Positions 60,640-64,000 of a stretch of DNA of 64,000 nt are shown here, piece by piece. A program made the position numbers and the translations under genes. Source of the DNA: Anaerolineales bacterium. Lineage in GTDB: Bacteria; Chloroflexota; Anaerolineae; Anaerolineales; Villigracilaceae. Every line of letters starts with the position of its first letter. Positions within the stretch are counted from its first letter, which is position 1. The notes below the pieces were generated by a model. It was not told where the DNA came from, did not search any database, and worked only from the letters and a program-made list of their open reading frames with translations. The DNA lies in assembly GCA_020634885.1 (NCBI GenBank), contig JACKAW010000001.1, positions 310,001 to 374,000 of the forward strand, given 5' to 3'.

Positions 60640-61044
60640 ATGAAAAACTTGGATAAAGAAATTTCACTGGAATATATTCGTTCTTCGGGACCCGGAGGAC
60701 AGAATGTGAATAAAGTTGCGACAGCGGTACAACTGCGCTTTGACATTACCAACTCCGCTTCTCTCGGCTCAGAACTTAAGGGACGGTTGATCCAGCTTGC
60801 TGGAAAACGGGTCAACGCCGAGGGTGTGCTGATCCTCGAAGCGAAGCGCTTCCGTACGCAAGAAGCCAACCGCGAAGATGCATTGGCAAAGTTCCATGAG
60901 TTGATACGCAAGGCGAGCGAAAAGCCCAAAACGCGCCATAAAACCAAGCCGACAAAAGCATCAAAGGAAGAAAGAATCAAAGTAAAAAAGAAAAGGGGAG
61001 AGACCAAGAAGTTACGGCAAAGCAAAGTCCGCGTGGAGGATTAG
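60640..61044 (+). CDS. arfB: Peptidyl-tRNA hydrolase ArfB (YaeJ family)
   Basis: 134 residues. G-P-G-G-Q-N-V-N-K (19-27) is the GGQ peptide-release loop; the Lys/Arg-rich tail (K-P-K-T-R-H-K-T-K-P-T-K) binds the empty mRNA channel. Rescues ribosomes stalled without a stop codon. Length is right. Confidence 0.93.
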   Translation: MKNLDKEISLEYIRSSGPGGQNVNKVATAVQLRFDITNSASLGSELKGRLIQLAGKRVNAEGVLILEAKRFRTQEANREDALAKFHELIRKASEKPKTRHKTKPTKASKEERIKVKKKRGETKKLRQSKVRVED

Positions 61045-61054
61045 AAGACTTCGT

Positions 61055-61060
61055 TATAAT
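61055..61060 (+). promoter_or_regulatory. -10 box (TATAAT) for leaderless EamA gene
   Basis: Ends 8 bases before the ATG at 61069; no Shine-Dalgarno. Confidence 0.55.
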
Positions 61061-61068
61061 GGGGTGCT

Positions 61069-61959
61069 ATGCATAAACATCATACATTCGCAGGTTTACT
61101 AGCAGGTCTTACCGCCGCCTCAATATGGGGCGGCATGTACGTTGTCAGTAAAGTGGTGTTGGAAGTCATCCCCCCGTTTTCTTTGCTCACGATCCGCCTT
61201 GTTATGGGGGCAGCCGTGTTGGGGGTGATCATTTATTTTCGATCAAAAAGGTCTGGGACGTTTATTAAGATTTCTAAAGAAGCGTTCTGGTCCAGTTTTT
61301 TGGTGGGGTTTGTCGGGTACGGAATCTCACTGGGATTCCAGTTCGTGGGGACAAAACTTTCAACGGCTTCCAATGGTTCTTTGGTTACATCTGCCACGCC
61401 TGCCTTTGTCTTGCTTTTTGCCCCGTTTTTACTGGACGAGAAAAACACAACCAGACGCATTATCGCTTTGGTTGTCTCCACCCTTGGTGTGTTGGCAGTA
61501 ATCGACCCTCGTAATGCTGAACTTTCTCCATCGCTCTTCTGGGGGAATATGAGTCTGTTGGCAGCCGCACTGACTTGGGCGTTATATTCTGTATTGGTTC
61601 GCAAAGTATCCAAGTCTTTGGATCTACTTGCATCCAGCGCCATCATGCTGTTGGGGGGGATTCCTTCGAGTATTGCGTTCTCGGTCTGGGAGATCAATAC
61701 AACCGGCATTGGAGAGATTACGCCAGGCATCATTGGCGGATTAATCTTCCTTGGCATCATTTCCACTGCCTTCGCCATGTTTCTGTGGAATTATGCTTTC
61801 GCAGAGCTGCCCGCTGCTGTCGCTTCGCTGACGTTTTTTGCCCAACCTGTGGTTGGCTCCTTGTTAGGTTGGTTTTTCCTGAATGAAACCATCACCCCGC
61901 TTTTTATCACCGGCGGCATTTTGATCGGGATCGGTATTTTGATTGCTTCGAGGGCGTGA
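61069..61959 (+). CDS. EamA-family (DMT) transporter
   Basis: 296 residues, ten membrane segments in two EamA repeats (first ~10-145, second ~160-293). Starts A-G-L-L-A-G-L-T-A-A-S-I-W-G-G-M; the second half has T-W-A-L-Y-S-V-L near 170 and ends with a short I-L-I-A-S-R-A. Exports amino acids, nucleotides or drugs in known members; substrate unknown here. Confidence 0.92.
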   Translation: MHKHHTFAGLLAGLTAASIWGGMYVVSKVVLEVIPPFSLLTIRLVMGAAVLGVIIYFRSKRSGTFIKISKEAFWSSFLVGFVGYGISLGFQFVGTKLSTASNGSLVTSATPAFVLLFAPFLLDEKNTTRRIIALVVSTLGVLAVIDPRNAELSPSLFWGNMSLLAAALTWALYSVLVRKVSKSLDLLASSAIMLLGGIPSSIAFSVWEINTTGIGEITPGIIGGLIFLGIISTAFAMFLWNYAFAELPAAVASLTFFAQPVVGSLLGWFFLNETITPLFITGGILIGIGILIASRA

Positions 61960-61998
61960 AAGGCTTGAAGCGCCGAATCAATTCAACGTTAAATAAAG

Positions 61999-62033
61999 AA
62001 GCGGATGCAGCCCCAATGACTGCATCCGCTTTT
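61999..62033. terminator. Terminator between EamA gene and pyk
   Basis: 12-bp stem AAGCGGATGCAG/CTGCATCCGCTT, 9-base loop and T-run; convergent genes share it. Confidence 0.85.
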
Positions 62034-62041
62034 GATTCAAA

Positions 62042-63520
62042 TTAATCCGTTTTTTTCTCTGCCAGTTTTCGCATCAAGGTTACAGATGGCTGGCTTGCAA
62101 CCGTGTGAAGTAATGCCATGTTTGGGGGGCGCTGCTCGCCGATGGGGAAGCCGCAAACAAGCACCACCTGTTGCCCTGCCTGAATTCCAGATTTTAGCAG
62201 GACTGCATCCACTTCGGAAAGCATGTCGTCCATTGTTTTTGCGTACTTCACGAGGTGTGGGTCAACGCCCCAAAGGAAGGCGAGTTGATTGTAGGTTTCA
62301 GGTTCGGGGGTAAAAGCGAGGATCTGCTTGGAGGGGCGCACCTTAGACATAAGCCAGGCGGAACGTCCGCGCATGGTAAAGACGGATACCGCCTGTACCT
62401 CGGGATCGCTGACCAACACTTTGGATGCGCGTGCCATTGTTGCGGCGTCGCTCGCACCTAAATCGGATGTTCTATCCTGGCGCGTTCCCCATTCGGCAAA
62501 ATGGGTTTCAGCTTCTGCAACAATACGCGCCATGATTTCCACTGCGAGGCTGGGGTATTCACCCGAGGCGGTTTCAGCAGAAAGCATCACTGCGTCTGTG
62601 CCATCGAAGACTGCGTTCGCCACGTCTGACGCTTCAGCGCGGGTGGGCAACGGGTTTTGGATCATGGATTCGAGCATTTGTGTGGCAGTGATAACGAGTT
62701 TGGCACGGTCGTTCGCGGCGCGGATGATCATTTTTTGAAGCGGGGGCACCCGTTCTGGAGGGAGTTCCACACCGAGGTCGCCACGAGCAACCATGACTCC
62801 ATCGACAACATCTAGAATTTCGTTAAGTTCTTCGAGGGCTTCCGGTTTTTCCAATTTTGCGATCAGCATGGGTTCGTGCTTACCGGCTGAATATTCATGA
62901 ATGGCAGCGCGCACTTCACGCACATCGTCTGCGCTACGTACAAAAGAAATGGCAACTGCATCAACGTTCTGTGAAATACCGAAGGCAAGGTCGGCTTTGT
63001 CTTTTTCGGTAAAGCCTGCGATACGCAGTTTTACGCCGGGCAGGTTTATACCTTTATGAGATGTGAGCGTGCCGCCAACCAGAACTTTTGCATGGACAAG
63101 CCGTCCTTTGGCTGAGGTAACGAGGAGTGCAAGCCTGCCGTCATCCAACAGGAGTTTATCGCCTTCGTGAACAGATTCAAACAGCTCACGAAAATCGACG
63201 GGGATGAGCTGGCATCCATTGACGGGCGGGGTATCGTTCGTGGCATATAAACATACTTCCTCCCCTACAGTCAGTTGAAGTGGGGTTTCAATTTTCCCCA
63301 CACGAATTTTTGGTCCTTGTAGATCCTGCAAAATTCCAATAGGCATGTTGATACGCTTTGAGACTTCGCGTATTCTGGCTACGCGCATCTTGTGTTGTTC
63401 ATGGGTTCCGTGCGAGAAATTGAGGCGGGCAACATTCATGCCTGCTTTGATCAGTGATTCGAGAGCCTTTTCAGAATCTGAGGCTGGACCAATGGTGGCG
63501 ACGATCTTGGTTTTACGCAT
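62042..63520 (-). CDS. pyk: Pyruvate kinase
   Basis: 492 residues. Makes pyruvate and ATP from phosphoenolpyruvate, the entry to korAB-type oxidation. Motifs: K-I-V-A-T-I-G-P-A-S near 4-13, N-F-S-H-G near 34, A-K-L-E-K-P near 219, A-R-G-D-L-G-V-E near 242 and T-Q-M-L-E-S-M near 278. The C-terminal allosteric domain is present. No domain loss. Confidence 0.95.
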   Translation of the reverse strand: MRKTKIVATIGPASDSEKALESLIKAGMNVARLNFSHGTHEQHKMRVARIREVSKRINMPIGILQDLQGPKIRVGKIETPLQLTVGEEVCLYATNDTPPVNGCQLIPVDFRELFESVHEGDKLLLDDGRLALLVTSAKGRLVHAKVLVGGTLTSHKGINLPGVKLRIAGFTEKDKADLAFGISQNVDAVAISFVRSADDVREVRAAIHEYSAGKHEPMLIAKLEKPEALEELNEILDVVDGVMVARGDLGVELPPERVPPLQKMIIRAANDRAKLVITATQMLESMIQNPLPTRAEASDVANAVFDGTDAVMLSAETASGEYPSLAVEIMARIVAEAETHFAEWGTRQDRTSDLGASDAATMARASKVLVSDPEVQAVSVFTMRGRSAWLMSKVRPSKQILAFTPEPETYNQLAFLWGVDPHLVKYAKTMDDMLSEVDAVLLKSGIQAGQQVVLVCGFPIGEQRPPNMALLHTVASQPSVTLMRKLAEKKTD

Positions 63521-63865
63521 TGCTTTTTTTCCTATTCGATAAATATTTGAATTATTGTCAGACCTCTGGCAAAATCAATTGTGTTCAAAGCCAGTGCGTA
63601 CGGTGCCGCCAGCTTGATACTCAATTGGTATTTTGAATACGGTTGGTTTGCGAGAAATCCAATGCCTTTCACCTCTTTAGAGCTGAAAAGCACAGCGATA
63701 GAGTTTACCAGAGATTAGTTTTACCTCGCAACTATTATCTGGTTAACAACAAATCAGGCGTGGAGTTACGGGACTCTACGCCTGATTTGTATTTTTTCTT
63801 CTTTTTACAAATTCTATTTAAGTAGTCGGTCGAAATAGATCTTACAAGAATATGCCGGGGTTACA
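63521..63865. other. Gene-poor stretch of 345 bases
   Basis: No convincing ORF. The 60-codon + frame at 63643-63825 has no Shine-Dalgarno and ends in a run of Phe from the T-tract. The pyk promoter must lie here on the minus strand. A strong hairpin is at 63749-63790. A small RNA on the + strand is possible. Confidence 0.6.
63749..63798 (+). terminator. Strong hairpin with T-tract
   Basis: 18-bp stem (63749-63766 with 63773-63790, one G-T pair) followed by a T-rich tail on the + strand. No + strand gene precedes it. It could also end the minus-strand CoA-transferase transcript, though the T-run on that side is weak. Confidence 0.75.
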
Positions 63866-64000
63866 CTACACGTAATGCATTTCCTTTGCTTGTCTTTGCA
63901 GGTCTTCCCGGAAGATCGGGTTTGCCACGTTGATCAATGCTTGTGCGCGCTGGCGGATCGTTTTGCCGTACAGGTCAGCGATGCCATATTCTGTAACCAC
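63866..64000 (-). CDS. Acetyl-CoA hydrolase/transferase family protein, 3' end only
   Basis: The last 44 codons lie in the window. They read V-V-T-E-Y-G-I-A-D-L-Y-G-K, then A-L-I-N-V-A-N-P-I-F-R-E-D-L, the typical C-terminus of acetyl-CoA hydrolases and 4-hydroxybutyrate/acetate CoA-transferases. Gene continues beyond base 64000. A role in making acetate or using CoA esters fits a fermenter. Confidence 0.85.
   Translation of the reverse strand: MVTEYGIADLYGKTIRQRAQALINVANPIFREDLQRQAKEMHYV

Noticed and set aside
63643..63825. 60-codon + strand frame in the gene-poor stretch
   Set aside because: No ribosome site; runs through a terminator hairpin and its T-tract.

Overview
The window looks like ordinary chromosome from an anaerobic or facultative member of the Chloroflexota, most likely class Anaerolineae. 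This assignment is inferred from gene content and protein style, not from a search: an Arg-tipped EF-P, a sufCBDSU order with a Rieske ferredoxin, lipoproteins with Thr/Pro/Glu linkers, many promoters set so close to the ATG that transcripts should be leaderless, and a [NiFe]-hydrogenase next to a 2-oxoacid:ferredoxin oxidoreductase. No phage, IS element, CRISPR array or rRNA was seen. Two tRNA genes are present (Arg-TCT and His-GTG), both on the minus strand.

Layout. 1-8.7 kb: a cut-off Tat-exported amine oxidase, a VanZ-like protein, fused pabB-pabC, a lipoprotein, a divergent ABC-2 exporter (one permease fused to a PrsW-like protease domain) and a DUF255/thioredoxin protein. 8.7-20 kb (minus strand): tatA, fabH, fabF, a HAD-DinB fusion, efp, mogA, an acetyltransferase, a response regulator, lon, hsp20, tRNA-Arg and a pair of winged-helix-like hypothetical genes. 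20-29.7 kb: a lipoprotein cytochrome c, a GH25 lysozyme with an SH3b partner, malQ-glgA, tRNA-His-GNAT-hisS, a methyltransferase, a PIG-L deacetylase, a tandem GNAT and a CheY-like protein. 29.8-36.3 kb: sufC-sufB-sufD-(Lys-rich protein)-sufS-sufU-Rieske behind a consensus sigma-70 promoter. 36.3-41.5 kb: HAD hydrolase, Tyr phosphatase, trmO-like, a membrane protein coupled to a cytochrome b5-like protein, a GH13 glucosidase and a YHS-like protein.

41.5-56 kb is the most distinctive region. It holds two consecutive transcription units that share the same 17-base core of a Rex/CRP-like operator (TTGTGA-N6-TCACA). The first encodes DRTGG, CBS+ATPase, DRTGG and PHP proteins. The second encodes nuoE, an ATPase, a thioredoxin-like ferredoxin, a nuoF with extra ferredoxin domains, then a second nuoE, a second nuoF, nuoG, hydrogenase small and large subunits, two CBS proteins around a hydrogenase maturation protease, and a YedF/DsrE-like protein. 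There are thus two complete NADH/flavin diaphorase heads for one NiFe catalytic pair, with no [FeFe] catalytic subunit. The natural reading is an electron-bifurcating or otherwise multi-input soluble hydrogenase with a dedicated sensing module.

56.5-64 kb: a GntR/FadR-type regulator with a double-palindrome operator at its own start, korA-korB (2-oxoacid:ferredoxin oxidoreductase, a source of reduced ferredoxin for the hydrogenase), arfB, an EamA transporter, pyruvate kinase, a gene-poor stretch with a strong hairpin, and the 3' end of an acetyl-CoA hydrolase/CoA-transferase. Together the genes suggest a fermentative or syntrophic metabolism storing glycogen, degrading sugars through pyruvate, oxidising 2-oxoacids with ferredoxin and disposing of or taking up electrons as H2.
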